From contig OZ037767.1 of the NCBI GenBank assembly GCA_964035545.1, positions 28,811,628 through 28,875,627 of the forward strand: a stretch of 64,000 nt of DNA, given 5' to 3'. The notes under the pieces are model-generated. The model had not been told where the DNA came from. It saw only the letters and a list, made by a program, of their open reading frames with translations, and did no database searches. Both the position numbers and the translations under genes were made by a program. The DNA comes from Bugula neritina (lineage: Eukaryota > Bryozoa > Gymnolaemata > Cheilostomatida > Bugulidae). Below, in pieces: positions 36,127-49,500 of this stretch. Numbering within the stretch: the stretch's first letter is position 1; each line of letters begins with the position of its first letter.

Positions 36127-39100
36127 ATGCCACGAAAAAAGGCAGCCAGTGAAGCGGGTTCTGAACCTTCAACACAGCCAGTTAAAAAGTTCAAGCCAAA
36201 CCCAGAAGAGAATAGCAAAATGGAATCCAGTACCCGCCGTTCCCTTCGTACTCGTTCCTATGACGAGAATAATGTAGGAAACCAACCAGCCGCTCAGTCT
36301 AAGAAAGTTGCTGAGGTTAGTAGGCGTGACTCTGTAGTCTGCTGGTAATGCCTGTGCTGAATGTTGGTATGTAGAAATAAGCCGTTTTATTGGTTTTCAA
36401 GGCTGCCCTAAATCAACCAAGACGCAACGTTCTACAGGCTGCAGAAGCAAAGCCTGCTACAAGAGGCTCGGGATTTGTTGTGAAAAATCCGAGTGAAAAG
36501 AACTCGTGCCCTCTCGAGCTCTCCGTTCAAGTGACTCCGTGTGATATTCTAGAAAGACAACCAGCACTGCGTATGTGTTTCTACTATATTTATTCTAACA
36601 TTATATTTCTAAATATATTGCCTTCTCTTTATTTCAGTATTTGATTTATAACATTCTCACCTAAATTTCAGCATCAAGTAAAGAATCTGCATCCCGTAAA
36701 AGAAAGGTGAAAATATCACCAAAGTCTATTGAAAAAAGAACAAAATTAAGTGTAAGATTCCTATGATATAATTTCCTTTATCCTGACAGTATAATTTCTC
36801 ATTTTTACTATGTTATAATTTACTGTATATTTTGTTATATTTTGTTATATTTTCATTATTAGAACAGGTTTACGGTTTTGCTTACAGTTTCAGCTTATGT
36901 TTCCTTAAAACTCAAATGACCTTGACATATAACCCTTATTGTAGCCAACAGGAAGTCCAACGTCTTTGCTGGGGGAATTCCAAACAGTTCCATATTCAAA
37001 GAAGCATTCAGGAGACATGAGTAGCGGTGAGAACAGCGTACACTCTACAGATGCTACTCACACAGATGTCGTTGATGCCGATGTGTTGGACAATCTTAAA
37101 ACTAAATACGAAGCTGCAATATCACAACATAGAGTCAGCGGTCACTCAAGTCTTGCTGGACTGCCTGAGCAGCTGCCGGCGCTCAGCGCTGACCCTCTGT
37201 TCACTCGTCCAGCGGTTAAGTTGCACAAAGTTGATGTTAAGGTGAGACATCATGTTATGAAGTTCTAGTTGGTGACTCGTCATGTGAAACGTATTTAGAT
37301 TTTAGTAACGTGTCAAATATCTGTCCTGGATTTGTATTACTAACTCTTGTGGGTTTATAGTCACTATCTCTGCTGGAAATGGTTTTTTTAAAGCAGGATA
37401 AGGTTTTTTCTGATGTGGCACAGGAGCAATTATGGTTGGATGCTCTTCTTAACATCACTGCCGGTGTTTGTAGTCGAACTACTGACCTCGTGTTTACTAG
37501 ACCAGCACTCTGACCACCACACCACGACTGCTCCCTCTGGATTTGGATTATATATATTCTACTATATTCATTCTATTACTTGTTGCTTATTGAATTCTAA
37601 AGTGGTCACTCATGTTCTAGGTTGGAGCCAGTGTCTCTGTGATGACCTACAATATTCTCGCAGACTGTCACCTTCAAGCCTACAACTCCCAATACAGTTA
37701 CACAAGCGATGCACATCTTAGTTTAGACTTTAGGGGTTATAGAATTATCGAAGAGATCAAGCACTTAGACTGTGACGTTGTGTGCTTACAGGAAGTTGAC
37801 GATTTCTTCTATGAGAAAAGTTTAAGACCAGCTATGAAAATGTATGTGCAGTACACACCTATTAGCTTATCATATGTTATTCGCGTGATTATCCAGTGTC
37901 TTGGGTCTCACGTGGTTAGTTATTGTGTTGTAGGCTGGGCTATGAAGGAGTGTTTTACAGACGGAAAGGGGGTGGTTACCCTGAAGGAGCGTCCACTTTC
38001 TACAGAAGTAGCACGTACACATTAGACAGCCAACACGCCTGCTCATATGCTCAACTGGCTGACCAGGTAAGTTTACATAAACAATGTGTAAGCTGTCGTA
38101 GACTACAGTACTTGTCTCTAATGGAACCTGGTGGATATAGTAGTTGGTGTTAAAACAAACTTTTGTTAATTTGAGTTGTCTTCTCATGCAACCTGTTGGC
38201 CTTTATAAATTTGTGTTGGATTTGTTTTACACATTTGGGATCGTGATGGCTTAAATGCATATGCAGTCTCATGGTGTTAAATGCAATTAAGTTTTTTTAA
38301 ATTTTAAAACAACTTCAGTGTCAGTTCGAGGAGAAAAATATTTTCTTGTAAACTGTATAAAATATTGTAATATTTTTTAACGCAGAGCAATGGAGTTAGT
38401 TTTTAATGTCATCATGATGACAGTTGCTTTACTGTATACTAGTTTGTCTCTACCCAGCTGTCTGTTGGAATTCATGCAGTGCACAGTGTTTAGGGAAGTT
38501 TCGCTGCTGTTACAGGATATAGATAGGTCAGAACATTCAGAGGAAACCAAGCAGCTGCTAAGGCAGCACGTGAATAAGGAAGCTGTCTTACTCACATGTA
38601 AACTACGACACAAACCTACAGACAAACTTGTAGTTATAGGAAACACTCACCTCACGTGGACCAAGTTCACTGCTTTAGACATATCTTGTATGCAGGTACG
38701 GATATCATCACTCAATAATATAACCTCCATAAACTCTATCTTTACTAAAAATAAGTTCCTGCTATTGCTTGTTATGTAGAAGATTAAAGTTATGTTTGCT
38801 CTCTATTCGTTAGACAACAGGTCATATTTGTGTGAGTGTTTTGTAGCTACTAATGCATGCTGCCTTACATTCAGGCTCTGTCTGTTCAGTATGTTATGAA
38901 TATTTTATAATAAGTGAGAGTTGTCATTTCTGTTAACATTTAATGACTGTAACCACTTTCGGTAGTTCACACGTATATTGCAAGTGTAAGCACATTATCC
39001 ACACATCACCATGTATATTGTAGATGTACCATATTGCATATTATCCATATATAATGTATGTCGGTGTTAATTTGAGGTTTTCATTGTTGCTCACGAATTT

Positions 39101-40174
39101 TACCAGCTCTACTGGAGCAATTTCAACCGCTGTTCCATTAAAATAACATTAATACTTTCAACAGATGTGTTATGCATTCAAAGAAATGGACAGGCTATCA
39201 GAGCACGGTGAAATACCGATGGTGTTGGCAGGAGATTTTAACACTAGGAATTCGGATCCAGGATATCAGCTAGCCTTAGAGGGATATCTAAATGATGCTA
39301 GTCTAAAAACGTAAGTAGATTTTCATACCATAAGCATGTTGGTCTCATTTGATGGCAAGTAGAGGTTGTATTGTATGTTCAGTAGGTGATTATTAATTGT
39401 GTATTTTGATGTTTGGCTCTCACTAATTAAAGAATTAGCTAATCAGTTGAAAAATTTAAAGCTAATCTTAATAAAACTGAAACCTCCAGGCATGAGAGGA
39501 ACAAACTTTACTGCTAAAAACTAGCGTTGTGAATGAACTCAATTTTTTGTTGCAGATTACAGCAACTTAGAACAGTAACATATGCGGATGGAACAGAAAA
39601 GGCTCTCGTAGATCTTCTGTGGTGCGCTTTTCAACATCCGGCAAGGAACATTGCTTCTTCTTACTCTACTATAATGGTACGTTGATGACTATTTCAAAAC
39701 TCTGCCTATATGTACGAGTAGTGTTTTAGCTACTCGCACACTTTTTGTACAATGCCAGGTAATTTATCCTAAACAAATAGCTAGAGTATCTGCACTGTCA
39801 ATATGCAGAGCAAAGGCAAGTCAAGTTTAGCATTCGCCCTCCAAGGCTTCATGGTTGATTATAACACAGCCTGCCAGTTTGGCATTACAAGAGGTTAAAC
39901 AAAGTCTATTTGGCACAGTATTGCATTGATTTTTCAGTTTCATAATTTAGTGCATTATTAGATATTAAATCACAAAATGTCTTTTCTTCCTCTTCAGGGC
40001 AAAGAACCAGCAAAGACTAGCATTAACTTTGTAATGAACAGTGCAGTAGATTATATGTGGTCCAACAACATCCAGCCTCTGTCAGTAACTCAAACTAATA
40101 GCATATGCCACAAAATGCCAAACATTATATTCCCAAGTGATCACCTCAGCCTGCAGACAACATACGGCTTTTAG
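36127..40174 (+). CDS. CCR4-type EEP nuclease (Angel/PDE12-like)
   Basis: Eleven coding exons encode 599 residues: 36127-36315, 36402-36570, 36672-36751, 36945-37241, 37621-37841, 37934-38066, 38319-38347, 38458-38695, 39165-39310, 39556-39676, 39998-40174. Residues 1-245 are basic, Ser-rich and low in similarity, with likely nuclear localisation signals (MPRKKAAS, SRKRKVKIS). The endonuclease/exonuclease/phosphatase fold follows with all key motifs: YNILAD (N256), CLQEVD (E303), GNTHLTW (H437), GDFN (D476, N478), VDYMW (D559) and PSDH (D589, H590). Such enzymes hydrolyse RNA 3' ends (deadenylation) or 2',5'-linked or cyclic phosphates with Mg2+. FYRSSTYTLDSQH recalls PDE12, while the C-terminus recalls Angel; I cannot place it further. 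A 29-nt exon (38319-38347) is required to keep the frame. It converges on the p53-family gene. Confidence 0.85.
37417..37537 (-). mobile_element. tRNA-derived SINE fragment
   Basis: On the minus strand the sequence starts with a tRNA-like head: GGTCAGAGTGCTGGTCTAGT resembles an A-box region and AGTTCGACTAC resembles the B box GGTTCGANTCC. The 3' part contains AAGAAGAGCATCCAACCATA, similar to the conserved tail (GGAAGGGCATCCGGCC type) of several animal SINEs and their partner LINEs. It lies in intron 4 of the EEP nuclease gene. A degraded tRNA pseudogene alone would not explain the tail. Confidence 0.6.
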
Positions 40175-40595
40175 CTTCTAGCTTGGCATACGAATGCGAA
40201 GGGTACTCACTAGTTTGTAGTCAATTTTAAACCTTTCTGTTCTCTTTGTTTTAAATGTATTGTTATTGCATCTAATTATATTCAAATTTGATATTTTGTA
40301 AAAAAAAATACACAAATTTATGAACAGAATTTTAATAAAACTATTATTATTCCAAGATGTAATTAAATGCTAAAAAACTGTGCACAGTATAGCAATATAG
40401 TATTTATAACAAACAGGTTATTTTTAAGAATAACTTTGGAATGAAACTAAAAATTTATCGGGTTGAGTGTTGAAATACAAAACAATATAATGCACTATAA
40501 AAGTAAATGTGATTGCACTAGACAGAGATTAGTCTATATACAACATGTACACCTTTGTACACTACAAATATGTACATAGCATCCATCATATGAAA
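40175..40595. other. Convergent intergenic spacer (EEP nuclease / p53 family)
   Basis: The 421 bp between the two stop codons is AT-rich 3' untranslated sequence. AATAAA at 40334-40339 fits the plus-strand gene. I see no matching minus-strand signal, so the p53-family 3' UTR may run into the EEP gene. Confidence 0.5.
40334..40339 (+). promoter_or_regulatory. Candidate polyadenylation signal of the EEP nuclease
   Basis: AATAAA lies 160 bases after the stop codon at 40174. Confidence 0.5.
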
Positions 40596-43500
40596 TCATG
40601 GGGACTGTTCTTTTGACTTGAGTAAAGCCTTATGCTTCTTGCTCTGGTATTCCTGAGAGCTAGAGGGGGTGTCACTGGGGCGCTTGTTCCTTTTTGTGAC
40701 TGTCACTTTCATGGAACACCTTGTGAACTACAAATGAGAAAAGTGACCTTTTAGGCATTATATCCTCTCTTAGAGCTACTAACCAGCTATACCGCTAGTT
40801 ATATGGTATACACGGTATACACTGCCTACTTTTCGAGTCTCTGAAATAACAGAAACAAAATAAGAACGGAGACAAAACAGAACACAATGAAAGAAGTCTT
40901 GCGCGTTGCTGTTTTTGTTCAATCCATAGCAAAGATGAACAGCCTAGAGACTCGCCATAACCAAGCTCTTTTCATACTACAAAGGTTAAATAGTTACTGC
41001 TGCAGTCATACACCCAGTACGTATAGAAATTGTAATGAAAAAATAAAAACCTCAAACAGTCCAGGCTGAAATGCTCCAGAACCAAGGCTAACGAGTGATG
41101 GTTGAGACTGAGACAGTCGTTCCGACCCTTGGGAACTGACTGGAGAATCTTGACTATTGGATAGAGTGACCGTCTCCGAACATTGGTTGGTGCAAGCACC
41201 TTGGCGATAGCTTTTCAACGCGTTTAAGATTCTGGTGATAGTAGGCTTGGTCAGATTCATATTTTCCATGTCCTACAAGTATGTATTATGTAATGAAGTT
41301 CACTATGGCATAGGGAGGATAACTACAGATAAATATAGAGTTGTAACGAGATAACTCTATACTTAACCTGAATAATGGCTAATTGTCATACACAAGACAT
41401 TAACCACAGAAACCTGTTTTTCACGATTAAAATGACATTAGGAAAAGCATACATATGATAGACAATGAAATTTAACCTTTTAAGATTAACAGAAAATATA
41501 CCTTGACCGTAAAACTTTCTTGAGAGACGAGTTGAGCCATTGAGTGTAAGCCTGCCATTTGAAAATTGTCAATGTACGCACCCAGACCGAGTTTTTGAAG
41601 CCATCTACAGATAAAATTCATTGGACTATAAATTTTAGTTACATTTTACGTGTTAAGAACATACTAATTACATTTAATCTGTATTGTAAAAGTCACTATT
41701 TGTGGTAATGAGAAATATACAAATGATGAGGCACAACATACTCAGCTACACTATCTGTCCTCGATGCATCATCAGTCATATCATAGCCCCTACCAGCACC
41801 AGCCTGCCTCATATTGAACGAATCAGGAGCAGAGGAGAAGTTGAAAGCAGACGCCATATTGGGAAGCCCAGGCTGAACGCCTGCATAGCCCTGTGGAGCC
41901 GCACTGCAAGAGAAAACATAAAATGTGAGACGATGCACTCCGTAGTGTCTCCTCCCCGCCTCAACTCATCGGCTCCTTGCCAAAACAGACTACCAGTAGC
42001 TAACTTACAGATTAATCAGTAGTTAAGCCGCAGATTAAGTAAATGTAGTATACAAGAGAACAAAATAGAGCTAACTGATAGAACAGGTATTTACAACTAC
42101 AGTAAGCAATTTAGACGATGAGTTAAGGCTTCGTGGGAGTACAGCAAACCTGGTGACCGATTGAGCCTAAGACATCACTTGTGAAATCGAGCAGAATCCT
42201 GAACGCCGCGTGAAGCAGTAGAACGGGTGTGGCAGCGCTGATTGCGCGACGTCAGTCATTTTCTGCTTGACCGAGACTGTTACAGCAAACAGAATCCTGA
42301 CTGAATACGGAGGCCTACAGTCCAGCGCTGCAGTCAATCATTTCCTGTTGCCATGGCTACGCACTTCTGCTGCCATAACACGCCCCCAACTCAGTAATTT
42401 ATAGACCCATGCCTATTTAGTAATTTTAGTCATGTCCTCATTCAAGCTATACACAGATACATTGCCTCACGTTAAACTGTTGTTGTATAGTAATCCAATG
42501 GGCATGCTATGGCAGCTAGAAGTGTGTGGGCAACAGAGAGGCACAGAAACCTTAACACAGCCAAAGTTGAAGGTCATAAAACCCCTTCTAATAGGCTGAT
42601 AGTGGCTCCTGGTCGACCTTACGATCTGACCTAATATTGCCTCGTGCAAGGTCACCCTAGTCTCGTCACATACACCCTGCTACGTGAACACGAGAAAGAG
42701 TTTATCATACCTGTTGACTTCCTGCAAGCTACTAGAAATTTGACTAAAACCTGTCACGTTGTCAATGCATGAATGGTGAGCAATGAGTAAATAGGGAACT
42801 GCTTTTTATACTTTAATCTGCTATTAAGTTGCGCTGCATAACATAGAAAATATGAAAATAAAATAAAATGACTAATTATTTGGTAACATAATAAAAACAG
42901 CATATGCAGTGTAGTTGTGGTTGTTAGTTATTTACTGGGAGGGATTATAGTGAGTGGATGCAAATGCCAGCTATGAGGGGAAACTTCCAATGTTCAGAGT
43001 ATCTACCATGACTGCATATAGCTGTTAGTATGAAAATAGTTAAAATTTAGTTATTGTTCGGTAAAACTACTTAAATTAAAACTTGGGTTCCTTGTTGGCT
43101 CAGCCAACAACACAACACAATACTGAGTTGGCATACTGAGTATGAATAATGTGTAATTACTGGAATTCTAATTATTGCAGACTAGAGTGGAGTTGTCTAA
43201 TTTTAGAAAGATGACTAATGCTGCCGGCCCCGTCCAGGCGATTGTTGTCGCTATCGGAGTGCACGAGCAGACAGGCTATTCACTCGAAACCAGTTGAGTC
43301 AGCTGATACTTCCATAATATCACTAAAACATGGAGGCAGAATGAGTTTCAGTAGCGACTCAAACTTGGTCACGAATGATTTCACCAGAATTTTAATTAAA
43401 CTTTTATAAGTTCATATTTGTTTTAAACCAGATACAAAATAACTGTATTTAAAGACTAAGAATTAACCAGCAGCTAATTCAAGAATTTGATTTTCAAGCC

Positions 43501-46500
43501 AAAAATATTTATTCCATTCCCTGTTGCAATGCATGCATTATAGTTACTATATTGTGGATTATGCAGCCATAACACACTACCACTAGTACTTGTAACCGAC
43601 AGATATTACTTCACAGGAAGCCCCCAACAACTTATTGAAAGTCTGATGTAGGTTCATAGCTAGTTAGATCTAACACGTCTCAAGTCTAATGCAATGCGTA
43701 AAGGAATATTTAGCACACATTTCTCAACTAAATGAGAGCAGATAACTACAAGACTATCAACATAGGTGAGGGCAATAATTCTGCTAGAATTACACAATAT
43801 TCATTACATAAATACTAATAAATGTCTACATCTAATGGTGAACCAGCCATAAGCAAAGCCAAGTTCTGTAAGGTTCCTATAACAGGATCTAAAGCAGATG
43901 GTAGTCCACCATGGGAAGCACAGCATGGGAAACATAGCATTAGTGTTAATGCGTAACATTGGCTTCACTCAACTTATTTTACACGAAGTAAACTACACTT
44001 GAATTTTACATGAATCTACAGGACATGGCAAGTCAAGTCAATTAATATTTCCACAGCAACAATCACAGGATTTTCAATAATCAGGTAAAAACGATAATGG
44101 ATTAATTTCTGAACTGAAAAGCTCTTGGCAGTTAACACATACTCATTGCGAGGTCGCTGGTTAAACCTAGAGGATGTTTCAAGGGCATCTCTCAGCATGG
44201 CCAACACCTCGTAATTCCGTCGTCCTTTCACTTTCAGGGTGAAGGTTTCTTCCCTTGACTCGTCCCGAGGGCCTCTCATAATGCCATACATTGTTTGCTC
44301 GTGCACTGCTATAAAATAGACACGAAAATAAACACAGTGCTGTCACTCAGTGTCAGGTTCTCTCAACTCTCAAATATATACACCAGCTCAACTTAAACTG
44401 CTCATGTCATAGCAATAGACTTCGGAATAGAGTAAAAACTTTGTACAGATGAAAAAAATTAACCTGAATTCACATGTAGCCCGAGTTCTACATCAATTGC
44501 CTGAGGTACTCTCTCATAGATAGCCCTAGGAACTAGAAGATAGCCCTAGGAACTAGCAGACAATTCTAGGTACTAGAAGATAGCCCTAGGTACTAGAAGA
44601 TAGCCCTAGGAACTAGCAGATAGCCTTAGGAACTAGAAGTTAGCCCTAGGAACTAGAAGATAGCCCTAGGTACCCACCAACTTGAGAAGCAGGCTGCTGT
44701 GGTGGTGATGTATTGACAGACGTGTGTGAAGTAGATGGTCTATTAATAGAAGTAGTTTTGTGAGAAGGCGTTGTTTCGTTACGTTTCTGCCGCTGCAACT
44801 CTATTTTACCCTCTTCAGATTTCCGGTCTCTCCCCGGACAGGCACATATTCTGAGATCAATTGAAAGCCTGCCAAGCACCTCTTGATTCGAACTAAAATC
44901 ATATTTACTATTTTAAGAGCATCTTTTAAAAATTTCAATTATAAACTTTAAGTAAGGCTTCCCTTACTTGTATTAAATGGCAAACATACCACAAAGAAAC
45001 CTTGCATGCCTGTTTTATAGCGGAGAAACCACATAACACCCCCAATACTTACTTCTCTAGAGTGCAGACAACTCCCACTACTTACTTCTCCAGAGTGTAG
45101 ATAATAGACATCTCTCGCCGATTTGGACCTCCGACACAAGAGTTGAGACATTTGAAGGAGAAAAGGTAAGTCACCCAGGAGGTGCCGGCAGGGGGCGCGT
45201 CGTAGGGAGCAATCACGGCACACCGCCCGGTGCTCGAGTCCGTTACGTAACGGGCACCCTGGTTCTCACACCATATGAAGTGCTCTCTGTGGGGGATATT
45301 TGCTGTAAATACAACAGTTTGGCTGAAATCTATAACAATAATAATTTTCACACAAAAGTCCAACGTGTAACTGCATATAGCAGTTAGAATGAGAAATAAA
45401 AATTACACAGCAATCAGCTGGAACTATCAGATTTATACTGAATGGGCACCAAAACTCAAGTTCCAAATTAAAGAAATTAATCTATCCAGAAAATTTATGT
45501 GACATTTCACAAAATTGTAATATAAAAATGGAATATTTGACTGTCTACAAGCTGGTTAACAGAGACAGTGAATGATGTATATCCAACATACCACTTTCTG
45601 GAGCTTGAATGTGATTGGGGCACCTCTTCACCACGTCCTGCACATGCTCTGGTCTGCTGTAGATGGGCAGAGCGCGGATGTAGAGACCGTTAGCCACGCC
45701 GTCACAGTCTATACGGAACCTTACAGGGCACATGGCGTCTTTCTGAGCGTACAGCTTATTGGTCATATCTGAGAACTACAGAGCAATGTGTACTGGTGAA
45801 TATACAGAACACTGTGTACTGGTGAATATACAGAACACTGTGTACTGGTGAATATACAGAGCATCTGGCAGTGGTATGTTGTTCTAGAAGTACCCCAAGC
45901 TACATAGTACACCACTAGTTACTGAATGTAATCTTTCCAACCGCATACAGCCATTAGTGATGTGAGGAGAGGTGTCTGTCTATTCACAAATACAACTTAA
46001 CTTCTGTAGTACATGAGAAAATAAGGCACTCTTACTTATACACCCAACTCACTAGCTAACAGACTTTGTACTCTTAAAGTTTGGTGAGCTGTGTTGTGTA
46101 CTGTTGTGTATTGAAACTGTCTACTTGTCTACAATAAACTTACTGTCCAGGCTGTAGATTTGGTGTCTTTAGGCTGCTTTCCAAACTCAAACTGGAAGTT
46201 GTATGACCCTGGAAAGGGTTGACTGAAACACAAAATAACATAGCTCAATTTACGTGCTGCCATTATTTATTAACTCACTATGAGGCAGCACTTTATGAAG
46301 AAAATTTGTGAATGTCATTAAAATCTTCTGCCGCAAAATTTTAAAAAGATCAACTGTAAACATGTTCAAGCAATTTAGCAGCTTTACATGCTAATGGTGT
46401 GAGAAGTACCTGGATGGAATCAAAGACATGGGACTAGGGCTAAGGGAAGCCTGAGGCCTGCAGTAAACATTAGTTCCGGAATCGGGATAACTCCGCCCAT

Positions 46501-49500
46501 GGTCATCCTGTCCAAAGCTATTGAACTGCAAAACAAAGAAAAGTGTGTTAGTCAATTCTAAGAAGAGAAAACACAAATAAACAGAAGTCTACTCACTCTC
46601 TGGAGTATGGCTGTTCATGGAAATATTCTCTTTGATATAAGAGTAATGATAGAAAGTAGTTCCAGAACTTTGTTCCGTCCGATTTTACATAGTATTAAAC
46701 ATGTATTACATTATATGACATATAGCATATTATAGGACATGTATTATATTATATGACATATAGCATATTATATGACATATAGCATATTATAGGACATGTA
46801 TTACATTATATGACATATAGCATATTATAGGACATGTATTATATTATATGACATATAGCATATTATATGACATATAGCATATTATAGGACATGTATTACA
46901 TTATATGACATATAGCATATTATATGACATATAGTATATTATAGGACATGTATTACATTATATGACATATAGCATATTATAGGACATGTATTACATTATA
47001 TGACATATAGCATATTATAGGACATGTATTATATTATAGGACATATAGTATATTATATGACATGTAATATATTATATGACATGTAGTATATTATATGACA
47101 TATAGTATATTATATGACATGTAGTATATTATATGACATATAGTATATTATATGACATGTATTATATTATAGGACATATAGTATATTATATGACATGCAG
47201 TATATTATAGGACATATAGTATATTATATGACATGTAGTATATTATAGGACATGTAGTATATTATAGAACATGTAGTATATTATATGACATGTAGTATAT
47301 TATAGGACATGTAGTATATTATAGAACATGTAGTATATTATAGGACATGTAGCATATTAGACACACACAGCACGGGCAGCAGTTCACATTGACACTGGAA
47401 TGAACAGGTTACACCATGAAACACATGATTCGCACAAAAAAACTACATAAAAGAGTTCAAATGATGACATATAAAAGGCATGTATTAGTGAACTACACTA
47501 AAACAAACAGTACCTAAACATTTTGTTAATAACACAATATAGTGTTGAAAATTGGAGTTGCTCTTTCAATGAACATAATCTGTTCTATTGAATTGTTAAG
47601 TTGATAAATCTCTTCACAATTGATGTAGAAGCTTAACACCTATACTTCTTAGAGAATGAAAATATTGCACAACAGCTGCTATTCAAAGATTATGGGTAAT
47701 AAATTAAATATTATTTCACACAACATTTTAGAGAAAACTAGTTTGGGCCATCACTGTCAGAAAGAGGGGGGGGGGGCGAGTTCAACCCCGCCAGATGCTT
47801 GAAATAGTCTTACAATTTATTTAAACAACAGCTAACATCAACTGAAGAATAAGACACATGAAACATGAGAAAATAAACACACCCTGTCTATAATTAGAAA
47901 AGTACGGTGCACATACATAAAGCACACAGCACAACGTAGTATGAGAGAAGTGGTGTGAGAACACAATCCAGACACATACCCCATTAGTAGTTGACTCAGG
48001 TATAGCACCATTCCCATCCGATACACCTGGTTTGCACATGTTCAAATTAGATATTGAAGGAATTTTGAAAAAATAAAAAATCGATTTAAAATATATAAAC
48101 TATTTGTTGAAATAAATAGAAAATAAATAAACTATTCTAAAATATACCGAGTATTGAAAAAGCACCAACGTATGTCTGACTACCAACGAAGACAAATTTG
48201 AAATGACACCGGGCTAAACATATTAATCTAGAATGTAGTCAATCAAAGTATCATGCAATCAGCGCAGGCACGTTGCTCAAACATGCCCAAACATGTCATA
48301 TGCACAAACTATGTGACTAAACTCAACATGCCGTGTTCAAACTTGCCCAACCAATCAGATGCCGCTTTCAACGAGCATTGCATATTTCAGATCAATGAGG
48401 TCATCAATCGAGCCATTCTATTGGCTAACAAATAAAACTTGCCTGAACAAGTTTTCAATACCAAAGGAAGTAATGGCCAAGCAATAACCGAATGGCCTCA
48501 TCTTCAAAAACACATCCATCTAAATAATGGCGATTTTCAATAGCTACATGTCTATACAACAATGTCACCTATTAGCAGTTTTCATAAACCTATCAAAAGC
48601 TGTACAGAAGCAAAGCTACAGCTAAATAATAGACCATAGTGGTGAAAAGAAGACAGTTTCAGATAGTTGTAGGCTCCAGTTTTGTTCACATGGTCTGGTT
48701 ATAAACTTTACAGCTAGTATTTATAGTTGATAGGTGAAAAGCTTATATTTCAACTAAAAAACTTGTTAAAAAAATACATCCTGTATCACTGTAGTTTTGT
48801 GGTACTGTAGTACTGTATCATTGTTGTAATGTAGTGTTGTGGTACTGTAGTACTGTATTACTATAGTGTTGTGGTACTGTAGTACTGTATTACTGTATCA
48901 CTGTAGTGTTGTGGTACTGTAGTACTGTAGTACTGTATTACTGTATCACTGTAGTGTTGTGGTACTGTTGTACTGTATTATTAGAAAAGCACACAGCAGC
49001 CTAAGCAAGGCGCACAAAACTTTCTCATATTAACAGAAAACAATGCAGTAGGGAGACGACCAGAGGTCCAGTAATGCAAGACAGCAAAAGTTATGATTTG
49101 TGAGAATTCATTTAGACATGTAAAAAGCTTAGGATGTGAAAATTTTTCTGCTTTTGCACGCAAATATTATAGTATAATTCATATATAATATAAATAACAA
49201 GTGATATTATACACAACTTAAAATTTTTATTTAACTTGTGATGAAAATTGATGTGTGTATGATATGTGATTGTAACTCAAGTAACTTGCATTTTCACAGC
49301 CTATAAATTAATGTTATAGTTTTGTTCAAATAAAATCAATATTATGATTATAGCTACAGTTAAAGATGAGCCCGAGCAAAATTTTCCTGTACAGTCTGAA
49401 TACATGACATCTAGGAGATCAAATTTCCTAGCAACAACAAGAAACAAACGTTTAGAAAAAAGTTGATGTTAGCTGAGATAAACAGAGAGAAGCTGCATTT

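Noticed and set aside
38390-38515. Reading frame upstream of the EEP exon (MELVFNVIMM) as part of the exon
   Set aside because: It joins in the wrong phase; the 29-nt exon plus acceptor at 38457 gives a consistent frame.
44948-45223. Cys/Arg-rich frame on the minus strand
   Set aside because: It is the p53-family DNA-binding exon read in another frame and continued past its donor.
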